From: Gluconacetobacter aggeris
Lineage (GTDB): Bacteria; Pseudomonadota; Alphaproteobacteria; Acetobacterales; Acetobacteraceae
Assembly: GCF_014174395.1 (NCBI RefSeq)
Contig: NZ_JABEQD010000018.1
Coordinates: 1-52,079, forward strand
Direction of reading: 5' to 3'
Length of the DNA: 52,079 nt
In this document: piece by piece, positions 16,940 through 27,179 of the stretch
Layout: each line of letters begins with the position of its first letter
Position numbering within the stretch: position 1 is the stretch's first letter
Made by a program: the position numbers and the translations under genes
The notes under the pieces: generated by a model
What the model saw: the letters and a program-made list of their open reading frames with translations, nothing else
Told to the model about the DNA's origin: nothing
The model's database searches: none

Positions 16940-18249
16940 CCGCCTCTTCCCTCTCTGCCCCGCCGATCCTGTTCGAGAATGTCCGCCTGATCGATCCCGC
17001 GCGGGGGCTGGACCGGCCCGGACGCCTGCTGGTCCAGGGCGGCGTGATCGCCGGCACCGACCTGCCGGGCGCCGAGGGCGTGCCCGAGGGCGCCCGACTG
17101 GTCGACGGCGCCGGCGCGATACTGTGCCCCGGCCTGGTGGACATGCGGGTGGCGATCGGCGAGCCCGGATTCGAATATCGCGAAACGGTGGCCTCGGCCG
17201 CGCGGGCGGCGGCGGCGGGCGGCGTCACCACCATGGCGGTACTGCCCAACAGCCAGCCGACGATCGACGACCCGGCGCTGGTGCGGCACCTGCGCGCGCG
17301 CGGCGAGGAAACGGGCATGGTCTCGATCCTGCCCTATGGCGCGCTGACGCGCGGGTGCGCGGGCACCGAGATGGCCGAGATCGGCCTGCTGGACGAGGCC
17401 GGGGCGGTCGCCTTCACCGACGGCACGCGCGCACTGGCCGATGCGCGGATGATGCGGCTGGCCCTGACCTATGCCAGGGGCTTCGACGCGCTGGTGGTCC
17501 AGCACCCCGAAGACCCGTCGCTGGCGCGCGGCGGCTGCGCGACGGATGGCGAACTGGCGACGCGCCTGGGCCTGCCGGGCATTCCCACGGCCGCCGAGGC
17601 GATCATGATCGCCCGCGACCTGCGCCTGGCCGAACTGACGCGCGGCCGGCTGCATTTCGCCCATGTCTCGACGGCGGAAGGGCTGGAGCTGATCCGGGCC
17701 GCCAAGGCGCGCGGCCTGCGCGTGACCTGCGACACCGCGCCGCCCTATTTCGACCTGAACGAAACCGCGATCGGCGATTTCCGCACCTATGCCAAGCTGT
17801 CGCCGCCGCTGCGGGGCGAGTCCGACCGGCTGGCCGTCTGCGCGGCGCTGGCGGATGGCACGATCGACGCCATCGCCTCGGACCATGCGCCCTGCGACGC
17901 CGACGACAAGCGCCAGCCCTTCGCCGTGGCCTCGGCCGGCGGCACCGGGCTGGCCACCCTGCTGGCCGTCACGCTGGCGCGCGTGCATGGCGGCGCCCTG
18001 CCCCTGATCGATGCGCTGGGCCTGCTGACCCACCGGCCCGCCGCCCTGCTGGGCAGCGGCGCCGGCACGCTGGCCGATGGGGCCGAGGCCGATCTCTGCC
18101 TGTTCGACCTGGACCGCGCCTGGAAGATCAAGGCCGACGCCCTGCCGGGCCGGGCCCGCAACACGCCCTTCGACGGGCGGGCGGTGGAAGGCCGGGTGCT
18201 GGGCACATGGAAGGCCGGGCGCCAGGTCTACGGGCAGGACGCGGCATGA
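16936..18249 (+). CDS. pyrC: Dihydroorotase-like protein lacking the HxH metal motif (PyrC/PyrX type)
   Basis: A 437-residue amidohydrolase of the type I dihydroorotase family, GTG start coupled to pyrB. In active enzymes strand 1 ends DxHxHxREPG; here it reads [10 protein letters not shown], so both histidines are replaced (Arg71, Ala73). Other ligand positions look kept: Asp162 (FTDG), His190 (QHPED), His243 (AHVST) and Asp316 (SDHAPC), but the usual PHHL-like segment is APPYF. I infer a non-catalytic partner of PyrB like Pseudomonas PyrC', with the true dihydroorotase elsewhere. The gene symbol follows common annotation; activity is doubtful. Confidence 0.88.
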   Translation: MTASSLSAPPILFENVRLIDPARGLDRPGRLLVQGGVIAGTDLPGAEGVPEGARLVDGAGAILCPGLVDMRVAIGEPGFEYRETVASAARAAAAGGVTTMAVLPNSQPTIDDPALVRHLRARGEETGMVSILPYGALTRGCAGTEMAEIGLLDEAGAVAFTDGTRALADARMMRLALTYARGFDALVVQHPEDPSLARGGCATDGELATRLGLPGIPTAAEAIMIARDLRLAELTRGRLHFAHVSTAEGLELIRAAKARGLRVTCDTAPPYFDLNETAIGDFRTYAKLSPPLRGESDRLAVCAALADGTIDAIASDHAPCDADDKRQPFAVASAGGTGLATLLAVTLARVHGGALPLIDALGLLTHRPAALLGSGAGTLADGAEADLCLFDLDRAWKIKADALPGRARNTPFDGRAVEGRVLGTWKAGRQVYGQDAA

Positions 18250-18887
18250 TGACCGAGACGCTCCCCGGCTACGTCCTGCAATTGCTGGGGGCCATCGCCG
18301 TGCTGGCCTACGGCATCGGCAGCATCCCCTTCGGCCTGCTGCTGACGCAGCTTGGCGGCGCGGGCGATATCCGCGCCATCGGATCGGGCAATATCGGCGC
18401 GACCAACGTGCTGCGCACCGGCCGGCGCGGCCTGGCGGCGGCGACGCTGCTGCTGGATGGCGGCAAGGGCGCGTTCGCGGTGCTGTGCGGCTTCATCCTG
18501 TCGCCGTTCCATACCGCGCCGGCGATGGCGGTCGCGGCCCTGTTCGCCGTCATCGGCCATTGCTTTCCCATCTGGCTGAAATTCAAGGGCGGCAAGGGCG
18601 TGGCCACCGGGCTGGGGGCGGCGCTGGCGCTGTCGCCGCTGACCGGCCTTGCCTGCTGCGCCCTGTGGCTGGGGGTGGCAAAGCTGACGAAGATCTCGTC
18701 GGCCGGCGCGCTGGCCGCGTTCGTGGCCATGCCCGTATTGCTGACCCTGTTGAGCGGCGACGGCCTGCGCAGCCCGATTCCGCTGGCGGGGCTGCTGATC
18801 GCGCTGCTGGTGATCGCCCGGCATCACGGCAATATAAGTCGCCTGCTCAACGGAACCGAACCGCGAATCGGGCGGAAGACTCCGTGA
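18246..18887 (+). CDS. plsY: Acyl-phosphate:glycerol-3-phosphate acyltransferase PlsY
   Basis: A 213-residue inner-membrane enzyme that uses acyl phosphate from PlsX to acylate glycerol 3-phosphate, the first step of phospholipid synthesis. The three family motifs are visible: GSIPFG near the N-terminus, GSGNIGATNVLRT, and KFKGGKGVATG, with five or more hydrophobic segments between them. The ATG overlaps the pyrC stop; ATG 18249 three bases on is an equal alternative. The C-terminal stop overlaps dprA (GTGA). Confidence 0.95.
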   Translation: MMTETLPGYVLQLLGAIAVLAYGIGSIPFGLLLTQLGGAGDIRAIGSGNIGATNVLRTGRRGLAAATLLLDGGKGAFAVLCGFILSPFHTAPAMAVAALFAVIGHCFPIWLKFKGGKGVATGLGAALALSPLTGLACCALWLGVAKLTKISSAGALAAFVAMPVLLTLLSGDGLRSPIPLAGLLIALLVIARHHGNISRLLNGTEPRIGRKTP

Positions 18888-20059
18888 CGCCGGCCGGGCC
18901 GCTGGCCGCGCGCCTCCGCCTGGCGCGCAGCGAAGGCGTCGGCCCGGTCGGCTATCGCAAGCTGCTGCTCGATTATGGCGACGCTGAAAGCGCGCTGTCC
19001 GCCCTGCCCGCACGAGCGCGCGCCGCCGGCAGGGGGCGCACGCTGCGCATCCCGCCCGAGGACGAGATCGCGGCCGAAATCGCGGGCACGGCAGCGCTGG
19101 GCGGCCGCATCCTGATGCTGGGCGACCCCGACTATCCGCCTCTTCTGGCCGCCATCCATGATGCACCGCCGGCACTCTCGATCCTGGGCGACCCGGCCCG
19201 GCTGAACGGGTGCTGTATCGCGATCGTCGGCGCACGCAATGCCTCGTCCAACGGTGCGCGCATGGCCGAAAGCCTGGCCGCCACCCTGGCGGCGCACGGC
19301 ATTACCGTGGTCTCGGGCATGGCGCGGGGCATCGACGCCGCCGCCCATGCCGGCGCGCTGCGCGCCGGCACGACCATCGCCGCCGTCGCGGGCGGCCTGG
19401 ACCGCCCCTATCCGACAGAACACGCACAATTGCAGGACAGGATTGCGCAATACGGGGCGGTGGTCACCGAAACCCCGCTGGGCGTCGCGCCGCAGAGCCG
19501 GCATTTCCCCCGCCGCAACCGCCTGATCGCCGGCCTGTCGCTGGGCTGCGTGGTCGTCGAAGCCGCGCTGCGCTCGGGCAGCCTGATCACCGCCGATCTG
19601 GCGGCGGGCTATGGCCGCACGGTCTTCGCCGTGCCCGGATCGCCGCTCGACCCGCGCAGCCGGGGCGCAAATTCCCTGCTGCGGCGCGGCGCGATCCTGA
19701 CCGAAAGCGAGAACGACATCCTGGCCGAACTGCCCGACGCGGCGGCCGGGGACCTCTTTTCCACCAGCACCGGCAAGCGGCCCGGCAGCCTGGCGCAAAG
19801 CACCGCCCCCTGGCCCGAACCGCCGGTCCAGGCCGGTCCCGTACCCCCTTCCGGCCCCGGCGGGACTGTGTCCGATATCCGTCAGGCGATCCTGACTCTG
19901 CTGTCATTCACGCCAACGCCGGTTGACGATCTTGTACGGCGCTGCCAGTTCTCGACATCGGCGATCCTGACCGTACTGTCGGAACTGGAACTGGCAGGCG
20001 ACATTGAAACCCTTCCTGGCGGGAGTGTCGTCCTTCCATCCCAATCCGACGAAGGCTGA
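18884..20059 (+). CDS. dprA: DNA processing protein DprA
   Basis: A 391-residue protein that loads RecA on incoming single-stranded DNA in transformation. An N-terminal helical domain (about 1-80) is followed by the Rossmann-like DNA_processg_A domain with IAIVGARNAS, VVSGMARGIDAAAHAGAL, FPRRNRLIAGLS and VVEAALRSGSLITA, and by a Pro/Gly-rich linker and a C-terminal winged helix (about 330-391). It begins with GTG overlapping plsY. Together with comEC it suggests that the DNA-uptake apparatus is present; no pilus or comEA genes are in this window. Confidence 0.95.
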   Translation: MTPAGPLAARLRLARSEGVGPVGYRKLLLDYGDAESALSALPARARAAGRGRTLRIPPEDEIAAEIAGTAALGGRILMLGDPDYPPLLAAIHDAPPALSILGDPARLNGCCIAIVGARNASSNGARMAESLAATLAAHGITVVSGMARGIDAAAHAGALRAGTTIAAVAGGLDRPYPTEHAQLQDRIAQYGAVVTETPLGVAPQSRHFPRRNRLIAGLSLGCVVVEAALRSGSLITADLAAGYGRTVFAVPGSPLDPRSRGANSLLRRGAILTESENDILAELPDAAAGDLFSTSTGKRPGSLAQSTAPWPEPPVQAGPVPPSGPGGTVSDIRQAILTLLSFTPTPVDDLVRRCQFSTSAILTVLSELELAGDIETLPGGSVVLPSQSDEG

Positions 20060-20095
20060 CGGACGCCGGAACGAGACGCGTGATCCGGAGACAGA

Positions 20096-22816
20096 ATGAC
20101 TGACGTGGTCGTGGTCGAATCGCCCGCCAAGGCGAAGACGATCAACAAGTATCTGGGAGACGGCTTTACCGTTCTGGCGTCGTTCGGCCATGTCCGCGAC
20201 CTGCCGCCCAAGGATGGCAGTGTCCGCCCGGACGAGAATTTCGCCATGGACTGGGAAGCCGATGAGCGCGGCAACCGGCAGATCGCCGCCATCGCCAAGG
20301 CGCTGCGCGGCGCCAAGAACCTGTACCTGGCCACTGACCCGGATCGCGAGGGCGAGGCGATTTCCTGGCATGTCCGCGCCATGCTGGAGGAGCGGAAGCT
20401 GCTGAAGGGCGTGGACGTCCAGCGCGTCACCTTCAACGAGATCACCAAATCCGCCATCCGCACCGCGATGGCCCACCCCCGCGACCTCGACCAGCCGCTG
20501 ATCGAGGCCTATCTGGCCCGCCGCGCGCTGGATTACCTGGTGGGCTTCACCCTGTCGCCGGTCCTGTGGCGCAAGCTGCCGGGGTCGCGCAGCGCCGGGC
20601 GCGTGCAGTCGGTCGCCCTGCGCCTGATCTGCGAGCGCGAAGCCGAGATCGAGAGCTTCAGGAGCCGCGAATACTGGACGGTCGCCGCCCAGTTCACCAC
20701 GCCCGAAGGCGCGCCCTTCACCGCGCGCCTGACGCATCTGGGCGGCCACAAGCTGGACCAGTTCGACCTGCATGACGAGGCCGGGGCCATGGCGGCCAAG
20801 GCAACGGTCGAGGGCGGCAAGTTCGCGGTCCGCTCGGTCGAGCGGCGCAAGGTCCGCCGCAACCCGCCGCCGCCCTTCACCACCTCCACCATGCAGCAGG
20901 AGGCCTCGCGCAAGCTGGGCATGGGCGCCCAGGCGGCGATGCGCGTGGCCCAGCAACTGTATGAAGGCATCGATCTGGGCGGCGAGACGGTCGGTCTGAT
21001 CACCTATATGCGAACCGACGGCGTGCAGATGGCCGGCGAGGCCATCACCGCCATTCGCGACCATATCGGCAGCAGCTTCGGCGCCCCCTATGTACCGGAA
21101 AAGGCGCGGATCTATTCCACCCGCGCCAAGAACGCGCAGGAAGCGCACGAGGCGATCCGCCCCACCGATGTCGCCCGCACCCCCGCCGAGGTCGCCCGTT
21201 ATCTGAGCGACGAGCAGCGGCGGCTGTACGAACTGGTCTGGAAGCGCTCGGTCGCCAGCCAGATGCAGTCGGCGGAGCTGGACCAGGTGATCGTCGAGAT
21301 CGCGGATGCCGCCGGCGCCGCGACCCTGCGCGCCAACGGCTCGATCATCGCCTTCGACGGCTTCCTGAAACTCTATAGCGAAGGCCGCGACGACGCCGCG
21401 ACGAAGGACGAGCAGGACGACGAAAGCCGCATGCTGCCGCCGATGCGCGAGCGCGACCCGCTGAAGACCGGCGCCGTCGAGGCCGACCAGCATTTCACGC
21501 AGCCGCCGCCGCGCTATTCGGAAGCGTCTCTGGTCAAGAAGATGGAAGAGATCGGCATCGGCCGACCCTCCACCTATGCCTCGATCCTGTCGGTGCTGCG
21601 CGACCGCAATTACGTGCGGCTCGATGCGCGGCGCTTCGTGCCCGAAGATCGCGGCCGGCTGGTGACGGCGTTCCTGACCTCGTTCTTCGAACGCTATGTC
21701 GACACCGGCTTCACGGCCGGGCTGGAGGAGCAGCTCGACGACATCTCGGGCGGCCGTGCCGACTGGCGCGACGTGATGTCGGCCTTCTGGCGCGATTTCT
21801 CCCACGCGGTCGACCAGACGAAGGAGCTGAAGATCTCCGACGTCATCACCGCGCTGGACGCCGACCTCGCGCCCCATTTCTTCCCGCCCCGCCCCGACGG
21901 CACCGACCCGCGCGTCTGCACCGCCTGCGGCACCGGCCGGCTGGGGCTGAAACTGGGGCGCTACGGGGCCTTCATCGGCTGCTCGAACTATCCGACCTGC
22001 CAGTTCACCCGCCGCCTGGTGGTGGATTCGAAGGAGGAAGGCGAGGCCGACACGCTGAAGGACGGGATGCGGGTGCTGGGCCAGGCCCCGAGCGGCGAGG
22101 ACGTGACCGTCAAACGCGGCCCGTGGGGGCTGTACGTCCAGCAGGGCGAACCCAACCCCGAGGACAAGAAGGCCAAGCCGAAGCGCGCCACCATTCCGCG
22201 CGGCATCGAAGGCGACAAGATCACGCTGGAACAGGCGCTGGGCCTGCTCTCGCTGCCGCGCATCGTCGGCACCCACCCCGAGACCGGCGAGCCGATCGAG
22301 GCCGGGCTGGGCCGCTTCGGCCCCTATGTGAAGATGGGCGCCATCTACGGGTCGCTGGACAAGGATGACGACATCCTGACCGTCGGCCTCAACCGCGCGG
22401 TCGACGTGCTGGCGCGCAAGCTGGCCTCGGTCCGCACCATTGCGCCGCATCCCAGGGATGGCGAGCCGGTGATGGTGCGCAAGGGCCGGTTCGGGCCGTA
22501 CATCCAGCACGGCCAGATGGTGGTCAACGTTCCGCGTGGCGAAGCGATGGAAGACGTGACGCTGGAGCAGGCGGTGGCGCTGCTGGCCGAAAAGGGCAAG
22601 CCGCTGAAGCCCAAGGGCAAGGCCGCCGCCAAGAAGACCACCGCCAAGGCCACCACCCGCAAGACGGCGGCAAAAACCGCGAAGACGGAGGCCCCCGCCG
22701 ACGGGGCGGATGCCCCGGCCCCCAGGACCACCCGTGCCAAAAAGGCGGCCCCGGCCAAAGCCGCCGCCGAAGGCACGGCGAAGCGAAGCCGGCGCACGGC
22801 CGCCAAGGCCGGGTGA
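20096..22816 (+). CDS. topA: DNA topoisomerase I
   Basis: A 906-residue type IA topoisomerase that relaxes negative supercoils. TOPRIM domain at the N-terminus (Glu9 in VVESPAKAKT, DPDREGE at 81-87), active-site Tyr304 in ITYMRTDG, one recognisable zinc ribbon starting CTACG and ending SNYPTC, then repeated GRFGPY/GRYGAF topoisomerase C-terminal repeats. The last 70 residues form a Lys/Ala/Thr-rich tail (AAAKKTTAKATTRKT), common in alphaproteobacterial TopA and likely DNA-binding. GGAGACAGA precedes the ATG. It lies 36 bases after dprA. Confidence 0.97.
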   Translation: MTDVVVVESPAKAKTINKYLGDGFTVLASFGHVRDLPPKDGSVRPDENFAMDWEADERGNRQIAAIAKALRGAKNLYLATDPDREGEAISWHVRAMLEERKLLKGVDVQRVTFNEITKSAIRTAMAHPRDLDQPLIEAYLARRALDYLVGFTLSPVLWRKLPGSRSAGRVQSVALRLICEREAEIESFRSREYWTVAAQFTTPEGAPFTARLTHLGGHKLDQFDLHDEAGAMAAKATVEGGKFAVRSVERRKVRRNPPPPFTTSTMQQEASRKLGMGAQAAMRVAQQLYEGIDLGGETVGLITYMRTDGVQMAGEAITAIRDHIGSSFGAPYVPEKARIYSTRAKNAQEAHEAIRPTDVARTPAEVARYLSDEQRRLYELVWKRSVASQMQSAELDQVIVEIADAAGAATLRANGSIIAFDGFLKLYSEGRDDAATKDEQDDESRMLPPMRERDPLKTGAVEADQHFTQPPPRYSEASLVKKMEEIGIGRPSTYASILSVLRDRNYVRLDARRFVPEDRGRLVTAFLTSFFERYVDTGFTAGLEEQLDDISGGRADWRDVMSAFWRDFSHAVDQTKELKISDVITALDADLAPHFFPPRPDGTDPRVCTACGTGRLGLKLGRYGAFIGCSNYPTCQFTRRLVVDSKEEGEADTLKDGMRVLGQAPSGEDVTVKRGPWGLYVQQGEPNPEDKKAKPKRATIPRGIEGDKITLEQALGLLSLPRIVGTHPETGEPIEAGLGRFGPYVKMGAIYGSLDKDDDILTVGLNRAVDVLARKLASVRTIAPHPRDGEPVMVRKGRFGPYIQHGQMVVNVPRGEAMEDVTLEQAVALLAEKGKPLKPKGKAAAKKTTAKATTRKTAAKTAKTEAPADGADAPAPRTTRAKKAAPAKAAAEGTAKRSRRTAAKAG

Positions 22817-25086
22817 CGATGGAGGGGAGGAAGCCTTCCGACCCTCAGCCGCCGCCCGATACGCTGCCCGATCCCTCCAGCCCGCCCCGGGCCGGTGGGC
22901 TTCCGGATCGCGAAACCCTGCGCCGGTTCGTGACCGAGGCCACCGGCCGCGTCGGGAAGCGCGAGATCGCGCGCGCCTTCGGCCTGGGCCCGGAACACAA
23001 GGCGGCGCTGCGCGACATGCTGCGCGAACTGGCGCTGGACGGCGCGCTGGTCCCGGCCGGCGCGCGCCGCTTCCGCGCCTCCGCCGCCATGCCCGAGGCA
23101 ACGGTGGTGCAGGTCACCGGCACCGACCCGGACGGCGATCCGATCGCCCGCCCCGTGATGTGGGAGGGCGACGGGCCGGCGCCGGTCATCTTCATGCACC
23201 CCGAGCAGAAGGGCCGCCCTGCCCTGGCACCGGGCGAGCGGGTGGTGGCGCGCCTCAAGCGCGTCGGCCCGGGCCGTTACGAGGGCCGCACCCTGCGCCG
23301 GCTGACCGACGCGCCGGGCCGCGTCGTCGGCCTGTTCCGCGCCACCCCGGCCGATCCGGCCGCCGCGCCGCGCCGGGTGCAGGAAGCCGGGCGCATCGTC
23401 CCCGCCGACCGCCGGTCCAAGGCGGAATGGATCGTCCCGGCGGGCGAGACGCTGGGCGCCGAGCCTGACGAGATCGTGGTCGCCGAACCCCTGCCGATGG
23501 CGGGACATGGGCTGAAACCGGCGCGGATCGTCGAGCGGCTGGGCCCGATGGGCGACGCCCGCTCCGTCAGCCTGCTGGCGATCCACACCCACGCCATCCC
23601 CCACCAGTTCCCGGCCGATGCGCTGGCCGAGGCCGAGCGCGCGCGCGGCGTCTCGGCCGAGGGGCGCGAGGATCTGCGCGACGTGCCGCTGATCACGATC
23701 GACGGCGCCGACGCCCGCGATTTCGACGATGCCGTGTATGCCGAACCCTGGTCCGGGCCGGAGGGCAGCGGCTTCCGCCTGATCGTCGCCATCGCCGACG
23801 TGGCGCATTACGTGCGCCCCGGCTCGACGCTGGACAGCGAGGCAAGGCGGCGCGGCAACTCGGTCTATTTCCCCGACCGGGTAGTGCCGATGCTGCCCGA
23901 GGCGCTGTCGAACGGCTGGTGCTCGCTGCGCCCCGGCGAGGATCGGGGCTGCCTGTTCGTGGAAATCCATATCGATGCGGAGGGCCGGAAACTGCGCCAC
24001 CGTTTCGGCCGGGGCATCATGCGCAGCGCCGCGCGCCTGACCTATGACGAGGTCCAGGCGATCGCGGAGGGCGAGCAGGACAGCCCCCTGCCCGAGGGCA
24101 TGATGACCACGCTGTTCGATGCCTGGCGTGCCCTGTCGACGGCGCGGGCACAACGTGGCACGCTGGAACTCGACGTGCCGGAACGGGTGGTGCGACTCGA
24201 CGAGACCGGGCGGATCACCGCCATCGAGCCCCGCATCCGCCATGACAGCCATCGCCTGATCGAGGATTTCATGGTGCTGGCCAACGTCGCCGCCGCCGAG
24301 GAACTGGAACGAAGCCGCCGGCCGTGCCTGTACCGCATCCACGCCCCGCCCTCGCCGGAACGGGCCGAGGCGATGCGTGACAATCTGTCCGCCATGGGCT
24401 TCACCGTGCCGCCGGTCGGCACGCTGCATGCGCGCGACTTGGCCGGGGTGCTGGCCCGCGCCGCCGAGGGCGACGCGCCCACGCTGGTCAGCGAGACCAT
24501 CCTGCGCGCGCAGAGCCAGGCCGAATACAGTCCCGACAATATCGGCCATTTCGGCCTGGCGCTGTCGTCCTATGCGCATTTCACCAGCCCCATCCGGCGC
24601 TATGCCGACCTGATGGTCCATCGGGCGCTGATCGGCATGGGCACGCACCCGCCCGATGCCATGCCCGCCGCCGACGCGGCCAGGCTGGAGGAAATCGGCC
24701 AGCAGGTCAGCACCGCCGAACGGCGCGCCATCCTGGCCGAGCGCGAGACGACCGAGCGCTACGTCGCCGCCTGGCTGGCCGATCAGGTTGGTACGGACTT
24801 TACCGGCCATGTGTCGGGCGTGACCCGGTTCGGCGTGTTCGTGACATTGACGCGGACCGGGGGCAGCGGTCTGGTGCCGGTATCGACCCTGCCCGACGAT
24901 GTCTGGACCCATGACGACAAGACCCACACCCTGCGCGGCCGCGACAGCGGCCTGGTCCTGCGCCTGGGCCAGCCGGTCACCGTGCGCCTGGCCGAGGCGA
25001 CGCCGGTGACCGGCGGCCTGCTCTTTACCCTGACGGACCTGCCGCCCGTGCCCGCGCGCCGCGCCCGCGGCCAGCGCCCGCGCTGA
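22813..25086 (+). CDS. rnr: Ribonuclease R
   Basis: A 757-residue 3'-5' exoribonuclease that degrades structured RNA. Order: Pro-rich start, winged-helix region (about 35-90), cold-shock-like domains, the RNB catalytic domain with DGADARDFDD (297-306) that supplies the Mg-binding aspartates, and a C-terminal S1 domain (FTGHVSGVTRFGVFVTL). It starts at GTG 22813 overlapping the topA stop; ATG 22819 is an alternative two codons on. The stop overlaps the next ATG by one base (TGATG). Confidence 0.95.
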   Translation: MTMEGRKPSDPQPPPDTLPDPSSPPRAGGLPDRETLRRFVTEATGRVGKREIARAFGLGPEHKAALRDMLRELALDGALVPAGARRFRASAAMPEATVVQVTGTDPDGDPIARPVMWEGDGPAPVIFMHPEQKGRPALAPGERVVARLKRVGPGRYEGRTLRRLTDAPGRVVGLFRATPADPAAAPRRVQEAGRIVPADRRSKAEWIVPAGETLGAEPDEIVVAEPLPMAGHGLKPARIVERLGPMGDARSVSLLAIHTHAIPHQFPADALAEAERARGVSAEGREDLRDVPLITIDGADARDFDDAVYAEPWSGPEGSGFRLIVAIADVAHYVRPGSTLDSEARRRGNSVYFPDRVVPMLPEALSNGWCSLRPGEDRGCLFVEIHIDAEGRKLRHRFGRGIMRSAARLTYDEVQAIAEGEQDSPLPEGMMTTLFDAWRALSTARAQRGTLELDVPERVVRLDETGRITAIEPRIRHDSHRLIEDFMVLANVAAAEELERSRRPCLYRIHAPPSPERAEAMRDNLSAMGFTVPPVGTLHARDLAGVLARAAEGDAPTLVSETILRAQSQAEYSPDNIGHFGLALSSYAHFTSPIRRYADLMVHRALIGMGTHPPDAMPAADAARLEEIGQQVSTAERRAILAERETTERYVAAWLADQVGTDFTGHVSGVTRFGVFVTLTRTGGSGLVPVSTLPDDVWTHDDKTHTLRGRDSGLVLRLGQPVTVRLAEATPVTGGLLFTLTDLPPVPARRARGQRPR

Positions 25087-26687
25087 TGCGCCCCCGGGCC
25101 GCCTCGTCGGGGTGGATCGGCCGGCGGCGGCCCCTGCGGCTGCCGGCGCGGTCGGTCGCGATCATGCTGGTCGTCATCTATCTGATGACGCCAAGGCTGG
25201 CGGCCGCCGATGCGGCCCGCCCGGCGCTGGACACCAGCATGACGCAGGCCGTCCTCAACGCGGCCCTGACCTTCCTGCTGCCCCGCACGCTGGAGAGCCA
25301 TACCTCGCGCGATTTCTGCCTGTGGGGCCTGAACGGGCTGAGCGCGATCGACCCCGCCCTGACCGTGACGGACCGGGACGGCACCGTGCAGCTGGCCTTC
25401 GGGCAGGACGTCTTGCTGCGCGTGCCCGACCCCGCCGAAACCGACCAGGCAGCCTGGACCGACGTGACGGTGCAGTTGATGCAGGCGGCATGGGGCCGGT
25501 CCTCCGCCGTGCGCGACGCGGGCGGCGGCGGATTGCTGCAGGGGTTCTTCGACGAACTGTTCAACCATATGGACCCGTATTCGCGCTACGTCGCGCCCGC
25601 ACCGGCGACGACCGACCGCGACATCCGCACCGGTGGCGAGGCCGGAACGGGCCTGACCCTGGGGCGCGACGCGCGTTCGATCCTGATCACGGCGGTCAAT
25701 GCCAACGGGCCGGCCTGGCCGGCGGGCCTGGTGGTCGGGCAGCGGCTCTACGCGGTCGACGGCCGGTCCACCCGCGACCAGACGCCCCAGACGGTGACGC
25801 AATGGCTGCTGGGCGATCCCGGCAGCAGGGTGACGCTGCTGGTGGGGGACGAGCGCGCACGCCGCACGATCACGCTGCACCGGGCCTCGGTCCCGCCCGA
25901 GACGGTCTTCGCCTATGCCGACGGGCATGTGGTGGTCATCCGCATCACCGCCTTTTCCGCCGATACCGCGCAGGAAATGAGCCAGTACCTGGACCAGGCG
26001 GGCGACGATCCGCATCTGCGCGGGCTGGTGATGGACCTGCGCGGCAACCGTGGCGGCGTGCTGCAACAGGCGGTCACGGCCAGCGCCCTGGTGCTGGATC
26101 GCGGCGTGGCGGTGGTCACCCATGGGCGCGACGCCCAGGCCAACCATGTCTGGGCCGTGCAGGGCGGCGACATGACCGGCGGCGTGCCGATCGTCGTGCT
26201 GGTCGACGGGCGCACCGCCAGCGCCGCCGAGATCCTGGCCGCCGCCCTGGCCGACCACAGGCGCGCCGTCGTGATCGGCAGCGCCACGCTGGGCAAGGGG
26301 CTGGTGCAGACGATCGGCCAGATGCCCGACGGCGGCGAACTGTTCGTGACCTGGAGCCGCGTCCTGGCGCCGCTGGGCTGGCCGCTGCAAGGGCTGGGCG
26401 TGATGCCGCAGGTCTGCACCAGCCGGGGCGAGGCCGACCTGGAACGGCAGCTCCAGGACCTCGCGGCCGGCCAGGTGGACATGCGCGACGCCGTGCTGGC
26501 GACGCGCGCCGTCCGCTTCCCCGTCGCCGTGTCGCGCATCCTGGACCTGCGTAAGGCCTGCCCCGCCGCGATCGGCACCGATTCCGACCTGGACGCCGCC
26601 CGGTCGCTGCTCGACAATCCGGCTGAATATCGCGCCGCCCTGTCCGCCATCCCCGAGGAGGGCACCTATGCACCCCAAGCGGAATAA
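25086..26687 (+). CDS. S41 family C-terminal-processing peptidase
   Basis: A 533-residue exported serine protease of the tail-specific (CtpA/Prc) type. A basic start and a hydrophobic segment (about 23-40) form a signal peptide or anchor ending near RLAAA. A PDZ-like region occupies about 180-265. In the S41 core, DLRGNRGG (317-324), nucleophile Ser379 in DGRTASAAEI and general base Lys404 in TLGKGLVQ are intact. The target is unknown. Coupled to rnr; followed after 36 bases by the DUF1491 gene. The N-terminal 100 residues do not match a domain I recognise. Confidence 0.9.
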   Translation: MRPRAASSGWIGRRRPLRLPARSVAIMLVVIYLMTPRLAAADAARPALDTSMTQAVLNAALTFLLPRTLESHTSRDFCLWGLNGLSAIDPALTVTDRDGTVQLAFGQDVLLRVPDPAETDQAAWTDVTVQLMQAAWGRSSAVRDAGGGGLLQGFFDELFNHMDPYSRYVAPAPATTDRDIRTGGEAGTGLTLGRDARSILITAVNANGPAWPAGLVVGQRLYAVDGRSTRDQTPQTVTQWLLGDPGSRVTLLVGDERARRTITLHRASVPPETVFAYADGHVVVIRITAFSADTAQEMSQYLDQAGDDPHLRGLVMDLRGNRGGVLQQAVTASALVLDRGVAVVTHGRDAQANHVWAVQGGDMTGGVPIVVLVDGRTASAAEILAAALADHRRAVVIGSATLGKGLVQTIGQMPDGGELFVTWSRVLAPLGWPLQGLGVMPQVCTSRGEADLERQLQDLAAGQVDMRDAVLATRAVRFPVAVSRILDLRKACPAAIGTDSDLDAARSLLDNPAEYRAALSAIPEEGTYAPQAE

Positions 26688-26723
26688 GGCGCTGCCCGCC
26701 GGCCGGGTCCGGAAGCCCGGATC

Positions 26724-27062
26724 GTGACCGAAGCCCGCCTGCGCGCCGGCCTGTGGGTTTCCGCCGTGGTCCGGCACGCGAACCAGAGCGGCCATCCGGC
26801 GATGGTCCTGCGGCGCGGCGACGCGGACGCGGGCGGCATCCTCGCCGTCCTTCTGGGGCGGGATGGCCGCCTGTCGGTCCTGGCACAGACCCGCACGGCG
26901 GATGGCAGCCCGGCCTGGCTTCGCGGCACCGGCCCCGACCCGGTCGACCAGGCTGCCGCCGACGCCTATATCGCCCGGCAGGTAGGGCGTGACCCCGATC
27001 TGTGGGTGCTGGAATTCGATGCCCCGGACCTCACCCCACCGTTCGAGGCAACCCTGCTCTGA
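26724..27062 (+). CDS. DUF1491 family protein
   Basis: A 112-residue protein of a small alphaproteobacterial family with no known function. The recognisable parts are RLRAGLWVSAVVRHANQSG at the start, the GDADAGGILAVLL strand and the C-terminal DPDLWVLEFDAP. GTG start 36 bases after the S41 gene, probably the last gene of the long gltX-to-DUF1491 transcription unit. No signal peptide or membrane segment. Confidence 0.85.
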   Translation: MTEARLRAGLWVSAVVRHANQSGHPAMVLRRGDADAGGILAVLLGRDGRLSVLAQTRTADGSPAWLRGTGPDPVDQAAADAYIARQVGRDPDLWVLEFDAPDLTPPFEATLL

Positions 27063-27179
27063 CCCCCGTGGCGGGAACCTTGTGAGTGTGTCATACGCTC
27101 CACACCGTCCCCCTCGCGACCGTCCGGCGCCGGTCTGGCCGCCGTACATGCCACCCTATTATGGATTGCCATCGGCGCG

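Noticed and set aside
19904-23101. Minus-strand open frame of 1065 codons opposite topA
   Set aside because: Mirror frame created by high-GC codon bias; topA on the other strand has all catalytic motifs.
22345-27149. Long minus-strand frames opposite rnr and the S41 peptidase gene
   Set aside because: Same cause; composition is Gly/Arg/Gln/His-rich without any recognisable domain.
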